In this document: positions 8,427 to 15,550 of the stretch, one piece after another | Layout of the letters: each line of letters begins with the position of its first letter | Position numbering within the stretch: the stretch's first letter is position 1 | Source of the DNA: Bog-532 sp965277615 | GTDB taxonomy: Bacteria; Actinomycetota; Actinomycetes; Streptosporangiales; Streptosporangiaceae | Length of the DNA: 64,000 nucleotides | Reading direction: 5' to 3' | NCBI GenBank assembly: GCA_965277615.1 | Contig: CBDIDG010000006.1 | Coordinates: forward strand, 2,108,001 to 2,172,000 | The notes under the pieces: generated by a model | The model's database searches: none | What the model was told of the DNA's origin: nothing | What the model saw: only the letters and a program-made list of their open reading frames with translations | Position numbers and translations under genes: made by a program

Positions 8427-9026
8427 ATGGACCCACCGGAACACCAGAAACTGGACGACGAAGGACTGCCGCTTCCACCACCAGCGGAGGGCAGAGCAGC
8501 ACGCTGGCTGCTCACGATCATGGAGCGCGGCGAGACGGTGCTCTTCATCACCATCGCGCTCGCTCTGCTGGTGATCGCGGTCGTCGTGTTCGTCCACGGG
8601 GTGCACGACCTGCTCCTGGCGCCGGCCCAGGAGGAATTCGCGGTCACGGTCACCCGGGCCGTGAACAGCGTGCTGTTCATCGTGGTCGTTCTCGAGCTAC
8701 TGCGCACGATCGTGGCCCGGCTGGAAGGCGGCGGCTTCCAGCTGCAGCCGTTCCTGGTCATCGGCATCATCTCGGCCACCCGCGACATCCTCACGGTCGG
8801 CGCAGAGCTGTCCCTGGGGCAGGTGCCCGTGGCCCGCACCATGACCGAGCTGGCCGTCAACGCGGGCGTGGTCGTCGCCCTGGCGGTGGTGGCGGTTAAA
8901 CCAGCCGGGCCCTTTCGGCCAGGTGCCGTAACCGCCTCGGGTGAAGGCTTTGCTTCGCGCAGTCAGTTCGAAGGCGGCGTTCAGGGTTGGTTCAGGGCCG
9001 GGGCGCATCGTGGTCCTAGGAGGTGA
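8427..9026 (+). CDS. PsiE-like phosphate-starvation-inducible membrane protein
   Basis: A 199-residue protein whose residues about 30-155 match PsiE: four hydrophobic segments including GETVLFITIALALLVIAVVV, AVNSVLFIVVVLELLRTIVA, PFLVIGIISATRDILTVGAE and ELAVNAGVVVALAVVAV. PsiE is induced by phosphate limitation in enterobacteria; its molecular role is unknown. The C-terminal 45 residues after the last helix are Gly/Arg/Phe-rich and unlike the family, which normally ends soon after that helix, so a frameshift or recent extension is possible. The stop codon lies inside the very strong ribosome site of the SHOCT gene, so the two are likely co-translated. Confidence 0.75.
   Translation: MDPPEHQKLDDEGLPLPPPAEGRAARWLLTIMERGETVLFITIALALLVIAVVVFVHGVHDLLLAPAQEEFAVTVTRAVNSVLFIVVVLELLRTIVARLEGGGFQLQPFLVIGIISATRDILTVGAELSLGQVPVARTMTELAVNAGVVVALAVVAVKPAGPFRPGAVTASGEGFASRSQFEGGVQGWFRAGAHRGPRR
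9018..9026 (+). promoter_or_regulatory. Near-full anti-Shine-Dalgarno ribosome site overlapping a stop codon
   Basis: AGGAGGTGA ends at the PsiE-like TGA (9024-9026) and sits five bases before the ATG at 9032. It is complementary to the 16S 3' tail over nine bases and decides the SHOCT start at 9032 over the in-frame GTG at 9023, which would lie inside the site. Confidence 0.75.
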
Positions 9027-9031
9027 TCACG

Positions 9032-9364
9032 ATGGGGTTCTACTGGGGGTCTGGGGTCCACTGGTGGGCCTGGGGCCTGGGACTCTTGCTGATGGTCGTC
9101 TTCTGGGCCCTGGTCATCTGGGCCATTGTGGCCCTGGTGAAGTGGGCCCACGGTGGGCGCCGCGGACCGGGTGGGCCCGGAGGCCCGGGCGGGCCGGGTG
9201 GCCCGCCGGGGCCGTGGCCGCCGGAGGACCCGCGCCGGGCCGAATCGGCCGAGGAGACGCTGGCCCGGCGGTACGTAACGGGCGAACTCAGCGCGGACGA
9301 CTACCACCGGCGGCTGGGACTGGTGCGGTCCAGGTCGCTCGCGGGCAGCGGGAGCCGGTCATGA
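9032..9364 (+). CDS. SHOCT-domain small membrane protein
   Basis: A 110-residue protein with one N-terminal transmembrane segment (about residues 10-35, Trp-rich: WWAWGLGLLLMVVFWALVIW), a Gly/Pro linker with repeated GGPGGP, and a C-terminal SHOCT helix pair (AEETLARRYVTGELSADDYHRRLGLV). SHOCT is a short C-terminal domain thought to mediate oligomerisation. The start at 9032 has an unusually strong ribosome site. The gene follows the PsiE-like gene by five bases and is probably in the same transcript. No enzymatic function is indicated. Confidence 0.83.
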   Translation: MGFYWGSGVHWWAWGLGLLLMVVFWALVIWAIVALVKWAHGGRRGPGGPGGPGGPGGPPGPWPPEDPRRAESAEETLARRYVTGELSADDYHRRLGLVRSRSLAGSGSRS

Positions 9365-9617
9365 CCGGACACGACACGGGAAACTTCCGTGCCAAAAACA
9401 ACGTTTGGGCCTACGCTGATCGATTGTTCAGGAAAATCGGGACATCTTCCCAGCGTGGGCTGGATCTACTGTTAGCGCCGTTTCGGGCCTTACTGCGTAG
9501 ATCGGGACCATGGGCTCGCCGTAATGGGGGCATCGGGCACTGGCCTCGGCTTCGGGGTTACCGGGAGGGTGTGACCTGTCACTGGCGGTTCGCCAGACCT
9601 GGGAGGGGATTGACGTT

Positions 9618-10001
9618 GTGAAGCGGACGATAACGGTCGGCCGGGGGCCGGCCGAAGCAGAGGGTCCGGCAGCACTCGGGCTCACCCACCGGATCTACCC
9701 CGACGGACACGCGACGGCGGTGATCCGCGGTGAACTCGACGCGGCCACCACGGACGTCGCGCTGGAGTACGTCACCCAGGTCATCGCGCGCAGCAGCGGC
9801 CCGATCGAAGTCGACCTGACCGGCCTGTCGTTCTGCGACGCCCGGGGGCTGCGGGCCCTGGCCGGAATGTCCGCCCGCGCCCGCACGGCCGGACGCCAGC
9901 TGCGGCTGACCGGCACCCGGCCCGGCATCGCCAAGATCATGCGGATCACGGGCATGGACGCGAGCTTCCCCGAACTGCGCCAGCCGGTGGCCAGCGCCTG
10001 A
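9618..10001 (+). CDS. STAS-domain protein (anti-sigma factor antagonist-like)
   Basis: A 127-residue single STAS domain. The chain has AVIRGELDAATTD, GPIEVDLTGLSFCDARGLRALAGM and an amphipathic C-terminal helix, as in SpoIIAA/RsbV-type antagonists that bind anti-sigma kinases. In those proteins a serine in the D-S-S-G loop is phosphorylated to switch binding; here the loop reads C-D-A-R-G-L, with no serine at either position, so phospho-switching at the usual site is not possible. The GTG start has GGGAGGGG upstream. No partner kinase or sigma factor is adjacent. It lies in a group of stress-type genes. Confidence 0.85.
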   Translation: MKRTITVGRGPAEAEGPAALGLTHRIYPDGHATAVIRGELDAATTDVALEYVTQVIARSSGPIEVDLTGLSFCDARGLRALAGMSARARTAGRQLRLTGTRPGIAKIMRITGMDASFPELRQPVASA

Positions 10002-10149
10002 GCTAACTGCACCCGAGCGAGGAGCGGCAGGCGCACCCAAGCCGGCCCGGACCGGCGCTGACCATGGTCATCACTGGTTCTGGTCCCAATTGGTGTCGGC
10101 CACCGCTTAGAGTCCTCCTACGAGCGCTCGATGCGCACCGGAGGAAGCC

Positions 10150-10773
10150 GTGACGAGCTGTCGTTCGCTGGGCGCGATGCACCAACGCCTGGTCCGCGGG
10201 GTCCGCTGGCTGGGCCTGGACCGTAATCCGCTGCGCCGGGGCATCGACCGGGCCGAGACCGCGGTCCGGCTGGGTCTGGTGGTGCTGATCTTGACCGTGG
10301 TGCCGGCCGCGGCCCTCCTGGCCGGACGGTGGGCCTACCACTCCGCGGTAACCCAGGTCCGGGCGCAGGACGCGGCCACCCACACGGTCTCGGCCATCCT
10401 GCTGGAACCCGCCCCCACCGTCGGCGAACCCGACCCCTACGCCGGGGCCCAAGTGGCGTGGGTCCCGGCCCGCTGGGTTGCCCCGGACGGCCCGGTCCGT
10501 ACCGGCGACGTGCTGGCCCCGGTGGGCGCGAAGCGGGGCAGCCTGGTGCGGACCTGGGTGGATGAGGCCGGGGACTTCGTCGACCCGCCGCCAGGGCACG
10601 CCGAGATCGTGGGCAACGTGTTCATGTCCGTAGCGCTGGCCGGGCTGTGCATGCTGGCCCTGCTGATAGCGGCGGAGGCGGCCGCCCACCACCTGCTGGA
10701 GCGGCGGCGGATGAAGGCCTGGGACGCGGGCTGGCGCGCGGTGGCACCGCGGTGGACGGGCCACCGGACCTGA
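10150..10773 (+). CDS. Rv1733c-family membrane protein
   Basis: A 207-residue protein with two transmembrane segments: one at about residues 40-62 (RLGLVVLILTVVPAAALLAG) and one near the C-terminus (NVFMSVALAGLCMLALLIAA), with an extracytoplasmic domain of about 100 residues between them. The layout and the N-terminal LVRGVRWLGLDRNPLRRGIDRAE segment match the Rv1733c-like family of actinobacteria; Rv1733c itself belongs to the DosR dormancy regulon of M. tuberculosis. The GTG start has CGGAGGAAG upstream. It converges with a universal stress protein gene with 3 bases between stops. I did not find a clear DosR-type palindrome upstream. Confidence 0.83.
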   Translation: MTSCRSLGAMHQRLVRGVRWLGLDRNPLRRGIDRAETAVRLGLVVLILTVVPAAALLAGRWAYHSAVTQVRAQDAATHTVSAILLEPAPTVGEPDPYAGAQVAWVPARWVAPDGPVRTGDVLAPVGAKRGSLVRTWVDEAGDFVDPPPGHAEIVGNVFMSVALAGLCMLALLIAAEAAAHHLLERRRMKAWDAGWRAVAPRWTGHRT

Positions 10774-10776
10774 GCG

Positions 10777-11310
10777 TCAGGCGTGCACGGCCTCTCGCTC
10801 GCCCGGTCCAGCCGATTCACCTGCGGATACGTCGCCGGACCGGACCACCACCACCGGGCAGGGCGCGGCGTGCAGACAGTCCCGTGCCACCGGGCCGAGC
10901 GAGCTCCGGCACTGGACGGGCGGAGTGGCGGGCCCGGTGGACTGGGCATGGCTGGTGCTGCCGAGCACGAGCATCTCGGCTCCAACCGACCGGTCGATGA
11001 GAACCCGGGCGGGCAGCCCATCGGCCATTTCGACCTTTACCCCGGCGGACGGCTGGGTGCCGAGGGCTTCGTCCACCACCGCCTGCAGGGTCTCCCCCGC
11101 AGCCGGTCCGGCTTGGCCGGGCTCACCGGCCCGGGGCTGGGGCGCGTAATGCGGAGTCGGCAGTTGCTGGTCCCGGACGTGGACCACATGCACCCGCATG
11201 CCCCGCAACTGCGCCTCACGGCCAGCCCAGCGCACCGCAGCGACCGATGCAGGCGAGCCGTCGATACCTACCAGGATTCGTCCGCTGGTGGGGAGGAATC
11301 GGGTTGGCAT
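10777..11310 (-). CDS. Universal stress protein, divergent
   Basis: A 177-residue UspA-fold protein. The N-terminal strand ILVGIDGSPASVAAVRWA and the C-terminal CPVVVVR are typical. The nucleotide loop is abnormal: USPs that bind ATP carry G-x2-G-x9-G-(S/T), whereas this chain reads VLGSTSHAQSTG and then a Pro/Cys-containing stretch before CLHAAPCPVV, so ATP binding through the normal loop is doubtful. The start at 11310 is supported by GAAAGGTGGG upstream. The C-terminus adds a short acidic tail. It converges with the Rv1733c-like gene; both classes are common in hypoxia/dormancy regulons, though no operator was seen. Confidence 0.82.
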   Translation of the reverse strand: MPTRFLPTSGRILVGIDGSPASVAAVRWAGREAQLRGMRVHVVHVRDQQLPTPHYAPQPRAGEPGQAGPAAGETLQAVVDEALGTQPSAGVKVEMADGLPARVLIDRSVGAEMLVLGSTSHAQSTGPATPPVQCRSSLGPVARDCLHAAPCPVVVVRSGDVSAGESAGPGEREAVHA

Positions 11311-11473
11311 GTTCCCACCTTTCTCGCGATATCCGTTGCTGGTCGCGGTCTCGACTCTGGGCCGCGCACGTACAGCAGAACATGCTGGCGCGGCATAGTC
11401 CATCATGCACTGAGAGTGATAGAGATGGCTACAATTAGTTACAACAATAGGGACTCACCTGGGACAACGACAG

Positions 11474-11522
11474 CCGGCCCGTAACGCGGTGCCGCGGGAA
11501 TTCGGGCGGCGTTACGGGCCGG
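11474..11522 (-). terminator. Perfect 14-bp hairpin between USP and VOC genes
   Basis: ccggcccgtaacgc (11474-11487) pairs exactly with gcgttacgggccgg (11509-11522) across a 21-base loop that is itself GC-rich. It follows the VOC stop on the minus strand and so could terminate the AraC-VOC transcript. It also lies upstream of the USP gene, where an operator role is an alternative. Confidence 0.55.
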
Positions 11523-11536
11523 TGATCGTGCCTTAA

Positions 11537-11962
11537 CTAGTGATTGCCGTCGCCCTTGCGCGGCTCGCCCCGGTAGCTGCCGAACGACCACCGGTTGCCC
11601 TCGGGATCGCGGACCGCGAAATCCCGGGAGCCGTAGTCGGTGTCGTACAGGTCCATCAGGACCTCGGCCCCGGCCGCGGTGGCCCGGGCGAACAGCTCGT
11701 CCGGCTGGCCGGTGACCACGTAGGCGCCGAAGCTGCCTGGTTCCAGGGGCCAGCGGTCACCGTCGCTGGCGGGCTTGGCCGAGCCGAGCATGATCCCGCC
11801 GCCTTCCGGCCAGGACAGCTGGGCGTGGTGGACCTGGTCGCCGTCGGCGTAGACCACGGTCTCCTCGAAGCCGAACGCCTCGACCAGGAACCTGATCAGC
11901 CCGAGGGCGTCGCGGGCGCGGAGGGTCGGCCATACCTGGGGTGCTGGAGTTAGATCCGTCAT
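11537..11962 (-). CDS. VOC-family (glyoxalase/bleomycin-resistance fold) protein
   Basis: A 141-residue single VOC-type protein. The segments AFGFEETVVYADGDQVHHAQLSW, GIMLGSA and FAVRDPEGNRWSFGSY are typical of the PhnB/glyoxalase-like branch, with DPEGNxWSFG near the C-terminus. Metal ligands are not obvious, so it may be a binding protein rather than an enzyme. Its ATG overlaps the stop of the AraC-type regulator (ATGA), so the two are one operon and the regulator is likely to control this gene. Substrate unknown. Confidence 0.85.
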   Translation of the reverse strand: MTDLTPAPQVWPTLRARDALGLIRFLVEAFGFEETVVYADGDQVHHAQLSWPEGGGIMLGSAKPASDGDRWPLEPGSFGAYVVTGQPDELFARATAAGAEVLMDLYDTDYGSRDFAVRDPEGNRWSFGSYRGEPRKGDGNH

Positions 11963-12894
11963 GACCGTGATTCTTCCCCGTGGCCATGGACCCCGCCTTG
12001 GACGTTTCGGAACTCCTCGGCCAGCCAGCTGCTCGGCGGGCAGCCGGCCAGGCTGCGGAACTCCCGGGCCAGATGGGCCTGGTCGTAGTAGCCGCCGGCC
12101 GCAGCCAGGTCGGCCAGCGCGGGCGGACCGCCCTGGCTGACCCGGCGCGTCAGCATCCGGCGGGCCCGGTCGAACCGGATCACCCGGGCCGCCGCCTTCG
12201 GGGTCAGCCCGATCTCGGCCCGGAACCGGTTGTCCAGGTGGCGGGCCGACCAGCCGGTCTCCTGGGCCAGATCAGCCACGGACATCGCGCCCCCGGTGGC
12301 CAGCAGGGTCCGCCAGGCGTGCGTCACCTCAGGCGCGATCAGGTGACGGGCGTCCATCGGCCCGGTGTGCCGGGGGAACGACGCTGGCCAGCTGTCCGGC
12401 CGTGGCGGGTCCGGCGGTACAGCCCCAGTCAGGCCGGCCCGGGCGGCCAGCAGCCCGTCAAGCACCGCGAACCGGTCAGCCCAGGTGCCCGCGGCCCGGA
12501 CCCGCTCCTGCAGTTCGGCGGCGAACCAGCCCAGCACTTCATCGCCTTCCAGATCCAGGGCGGCCAGGTCCCCGGCGGGCAGGCCGAGCAGGACCCGGGC
12601 CCCCAGCGGGGTCAGGCCCAGCTGGATCCCGGACTCACGGCCGTCGTGCGTGACCAGAGCGGGCACCGTATGCAGCCCCCCGACCAGCACCTGATGCTGG
12701 CTGGCGGGCTGGTGCGGGTCGGGGTGCTCGCTGATGGTCAGCGGTTCGTCCAGGGTGATGATCAGCGTCAGCCAGGGCGAGGGCAGCCCCCGATGCCGGG
12801 CCGGCGGCGCATCCACCTGCCGGTAACCCGAATACCAGGCCACCAGCGGCCGGAGGGCGTCCGGCGGCCGGTGGTGGGCCGATTCCGAGACCAT
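11959..12894 (-). CDS. AraC-family transcriptional regulator
   Basis: A 311-residue regulator. The last about 100 residues form an AraC double helix-turn-helix: MSVADLAQETGWSARHLDNRF, then GLTPKAAARVIRFDRARRML, and ALADLAAAGGYYDQAHLAREF with the closing GCPPSSW. The N-terminal about 180 residues are a sensory domain of the DUF6597-like type (RPLVAWYSGYRQ...). The start at 12894 (MVSESAHHRP) has a GGGGGGAACGG tract upstream; upstream in-frame codons are unconserved. It is translationally coupled to the downstream VOC gene. The ligand is not known. Confidence 0.86.
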   Translation of the reverse strand: MVSESAHHRPPDALRPLVAWYSGYRQVDAPPARHRGLPSPWLTLIITLDEPLTISEHPDPHQPASQHQVLVGGLHTVPALVTHDGRESGIQLGLTPLGARVLLGLPAGDLAALDLEGDEVLGWFAAELQERVRAAGTWADRFAVLDGLLAARAGLTGAVPPDPPRPDSWPASFPRHTGPMDARHLIAPEVTHAWRTLLATGGAMSVADLAQETGWSARHLDNRFRAEIGLTPKAAARVIRFDRARRMLTRRVSQGGPPALADLAAAGGYYDQAHLAREFRSLAGCPPSSWLAEEFRNVQGGVHGHGEESRS

Positions 12895-13016
12895 CCGTTC
12901 CCCCCGCTCAGAGGCACCTGACCACCTATATGTTACCACTCCGTGATTGCCGGTCACCTAGGGTGAATTATTAAAAACACAGCCCGCAGGAAATTGATCC
13001 GAGGAAGATATGGCGC

Positions 13017-13480
13017 GTGGACGCACACGACGACGTGAACGGCAGCGACACGCCAGCGGGCTCGGTGCCAAACAACACCGTCCCGGTGAAAGACGCCAGG
13101 AAACGCCGCGTGCTCGTTATCGGCGCGTACATCGCCGCCGCGGCGGCTTTTACCGCAGTGGGCTTCGGTGCGACCTCGGTCATTCGCGATCAGTCCGGCA
13201 GCGCGTCGGCACCAACGCCAGCGGCAAGACGTTCACCCTGGCCGTGGGCAATGTGAGCAGCACCGGCGCGGCCACGACCATCGGCGGCCGTCGCATCGCC
13301 GGCCTGATGACGACCTCGGCCCAGGTGTTCGCCGGGCAGAGCACGGGCGGCCCGGTGGTCAACCTGTCCGGCCAGATGGTCGGGATCGATCTGTCCGGCT
13401 CGGCTCACGGGGCCGACATCACCAGCTACGCCGTGCCGATGAACGAGGCCCTGCGGGTGGCCCAGCAACTCAGGCACTGA
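13017..13480 (+). pseudogene. Broken trypsin-like (HtrA-type) serine protease remnant
   Basis: Two reading frames together give the two ends of a membrane-anchored protease. From GTG 13017 the first frame encodes a cytoplasmic stretch, a basic stop and a transmembrane helix (RKRRVLVIGAYIAAAAAFTAVGF), then runs out of homology and stops near 13256. From about 13205 a second frame encodes the C-terminal barrel: TFTLAVGNVSSTGAATTIGG, FAGQSTGGPVVNLSGQMVGID and SYAVPMNEALRVAQQL. The whole middle of the protease, with the catalytic His and Asp, is missing, so an internal deletion with frameshift is the simplest explanation. The G-N-S-G-G-P motif has become Q-S-T-G-G-P, so the nucleophile is also altered. 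The better ribosome site sits before the ATG at 13010, in the other frame. Confidence 0.7.
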
Positions 13481-13506
13481 GTACCGGGCCGGCCGATGCG
13501 GCCGGC

Positions 13507-13545
13507 GGCCGGGTCCCCGCGGAGCCGCGGCGACCCGGCCTTTTT
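13507..13545 (+). terminator. Rho-independent terminator with T-tract
   Basis: ggccgggtc (13507-13515) pairs with gacccggcc (13532-13540), an inner ccgcgg/ccgcgg stem extends it, and TTTTTC follows. This is the clearest classical terminator in the window and fits the end of the protease remnant. The rest of the 318-base gap up to 13798 contains an A/T-richer leader (about 13695-13740) likely to hold the promoter of the next gene. Confidence 0.85.
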
Positions 13546-13798
13546 CTGCGGCGTTCCTTATCTCCCCGGCCGACTTCACGCAACATAACTGGCGGTCCGT
13601 AATGACTCGGAAAGATGAGCTGGTTCCGGCGACCCAGCCGCGCGTTACGTTTCGGTAATCAGGTTCACATAGTGGCCCGCCGGAAACGGACGGGCGGGGG
13701 CAGAAATATTACCGATTTGATTTCGCCAATTGCTGCGTCCTGGCCAGGTCTAGCGTGATCGCTCGGGAGCTCAACCAAGCAACATAGAGGTGGATTGA

Positions 13799-15382
13799 AT
13801 GCGCACTGGGCATAGGCCTGCATGGCGCCGCCGGCCACGGAGCCGGGCGGCGCGGATTGCGATACCTCTCGCCATCCCGATGGCGCTGGGTTTGGTCCTG
13901 GGCGCCGTGCTGGCGTTCACCGGCGGTCCCTCGAACACTACGATCCGGCAGTCCGCGGCCACCGCCGGGGCCACAGCCAGCGCGAGCCCGAGCGCGAGCG
14001 GCGCGGCCTCGGCCACACCCAGCGCGGTGGCCGCCTCGGCCACCCCGAGCGCGGTGGGCGCGTCACCATCGGCGGCGGCGTCCGCCCCGGCGGCGGCGGC
14101 GGCCAACGTGAGCTGCGACATCGTCGTCCCGGCCAACCCGCTGAGTGCCACCGGCCTGGCCACGCCCTACCAGCTGACCGGAGCCGGCGGCATGACCCCG
14201 GCCCAGTCCGGCTGCACGATGGCCAACTTCGCCGCCCTGGGCGCGTTCGTCCAGGCCACGGTCCTGGACCCGGCCACCGGCAAGCTGAGCACCTACGAGC
14301 CGCTGGTCATCACGCAGGGCACCCAGCCCGCGGTCAGGCCGGTCGTGCCGACGCTGCCCGCGGGCGCGGTGGTCACGGTCGACTTCGGGTTCAACGGCAC
14401 CAACCTGACCCTGGTCGGCGCCAACCGGCGCGCGCTGACCCAGGGCCGCTGCGTCAACGGGCTGAACGGCTCGATCTTCGGGCAGGTTGCCTACTGCAAC
14501 GGCACGGGCTTCTTCCAGGCCGTGAACCGGGCCGAGGCCGCGGGCACGCTGACCGTCCCGGCCGCGGGGACGTCGGCCGCGACCGGCAGCCCGTGTCTGA
14601 CCACCCGGTCGTTTGAGATGATCGACCAGGACCAGAGCGACAACGTGACCTCCACGTACCTGCTCAACGGCAACGGCCAGACCGCACAGGACAACGCGGC
14701 CAACGAGGCTGCGGTGGCCGGGGGGCAGAAAATCAACAACGGCAGCGACAACCTGCTGCTGGACGCCTTCCTCGACCCGATCATGGGCTGCACGCCGATG
14801 GAGGCGCCGGACCTGAGCAACGCCGGCACCATGGGTACCTCGCAGGCGCTGGACGAGATCATGGCGGCCAAGGACGCTAACGCGCCGGTCGCCCTGGTTC
14901 CGGAGAACGACGAGATGGTCCTGGTCAACAACGCGGCCAGCACGACCAAGACCAACCTGTACCGCAGCAACGTGGGCCAGGCGCCGATCAGCGCGGCCAA
15001 CAACGCGGCGGACAGCCCGGCCAACTACTGCCAGAACATGGTCAACGTGCAGACGCCTTTCCTGGCCAAGAACCAGACCTTGCTGACTGGCGGGCCGACT
15101 CCGGTTCCCGGCACGGGCAACAACCTGTTCACGTTCATGGCCAACCGGTTGAACATGTCCTTCACCAACCTCGGCTGCCAGAACTTCGGGCTGACGAACC
15201 CGGTGACGGTGACCCTGGATGGCAACGGCGCGGCCATCGCGGCCACGCTCAACACCACGCAGCAGAAGGCGACCACCGCCGGCGCTGCCGCGGGCGGCGG
15301 TAACGGGACGCGACCGGCACCGCCCGTCGGGGGGCGCAGGGGCCGTCCGCACCACCACCTGATGAACCCTTCAGGGGCGTAG
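13799..15382 (+). CDS. Secreted or membrane-anchored protein of unknown function
   Basis: A 527-residue protein that I do not recognise. The N-terminus is basic (many Arg), followed by a hydrophobic segment at about residues 20-42 (IAIPLAIPMALGLVLGAVLAF), an Ala/Ser/Thr-rich linker with repeated SATPSA units to about residue 100, and then an about 400-residue extracytoplasmic domain rich in Asn, Thr, Gly and Ala. Eight cysteines in the outer domain (for example VSCDIV, SGCTMA, GRCVNG, AYCNG, SPCLTT, MGCTPM, NYCQNM, LGCQNF) suggest four disulfides. The tail is Gly/Arg/His-rich. The start has AGAGGTGG upstream. A strong hairpin follows the gene, so it is probably monocistronic. Confidence 0.75.
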   Translation: MRTGHRPAWRRRPRSRAARIAIPLAIPMALGLVLGAVLAFTGGPSNTTIRQSAATAGATASASPSASGAASATPSAVAASATPSAVGASPSAAASAPAAAAANVSCDIVVPANPLSATGLATPYQLTGAGGMTPAQSGCTMANFAALGAFVQATVLDPATGKLSTYEPLVITQGTQPAVRPVVPTLPAGAVVTVDFGFNGTNLTLVGANRRALTQGRCVNGLNGSIFGQVAYCNGTGFFQAVNRAEAAGTLTVPAAGTSAATGSPCLTTRSFEMIDQDQSDNVTSTYLLNGNGQTAQDNAANEAAVAGGQKINNGSDNLLLDAFLDPIMGCTPMEAPDLSNAGTMGTSQALDEIMAAKDANAPVALVPENDEMVLVNNAASTTKTNLYRSNVGQAPISAANNAADSPANYCQNMVNVQTPFLAKNQTLLTGGPTPVPGTGNNLFTFMANRLNMSFTNLGCQNFGLTNPVTVTLDGNGAAIAATLNTTQQKATTAGAAAGGGNGTRPAPPVGGRRGRPHHHLMNPSGA

Positions 15383-15419
15383 GACACGGCCCAGAGGGCA
15401 GCCCCTGGATCGGCTCGTC

Positions 15420-15453
15420 GCAGCCCGCTGTGGTGCACGCCACAGCGGGCTGC
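15420..15453 (+). terminator. Perfect 14-bp hairpin terminator
   Basis: gcagcccgctgtgg (15420-15433) and ccacagcgggctgc (15440-15453) pair exactly around a six-base loop, 38 bases after the preceding stop. There is no T-tract. It insulates the secreted-protein gene from the Nit1C-like operon. Confidence 0.7.
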
Positions 15454-15550
15454 GGTGTGTCACACGACTCTTACCTGGGTTGACCGTGCGTAACGCGCGG
15501 ATATTACGGATGAAACCGATCGGCAACGTGGCGGTCTTGTACTGCTGTTC

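Noticed and set aside
8301..8606. Small minus-strand frame in the gap before the PsiE-like gene
   Set aside because: No ribosome site, overlaps the real PsiE-like start and has shadow composition.
10002..10149. DosR-type operator before the Rv1733c-like gene
   Set aside because: No palindrome of the expected GGGACT...AGTCCC type was found; the gene class alone is not evidence.
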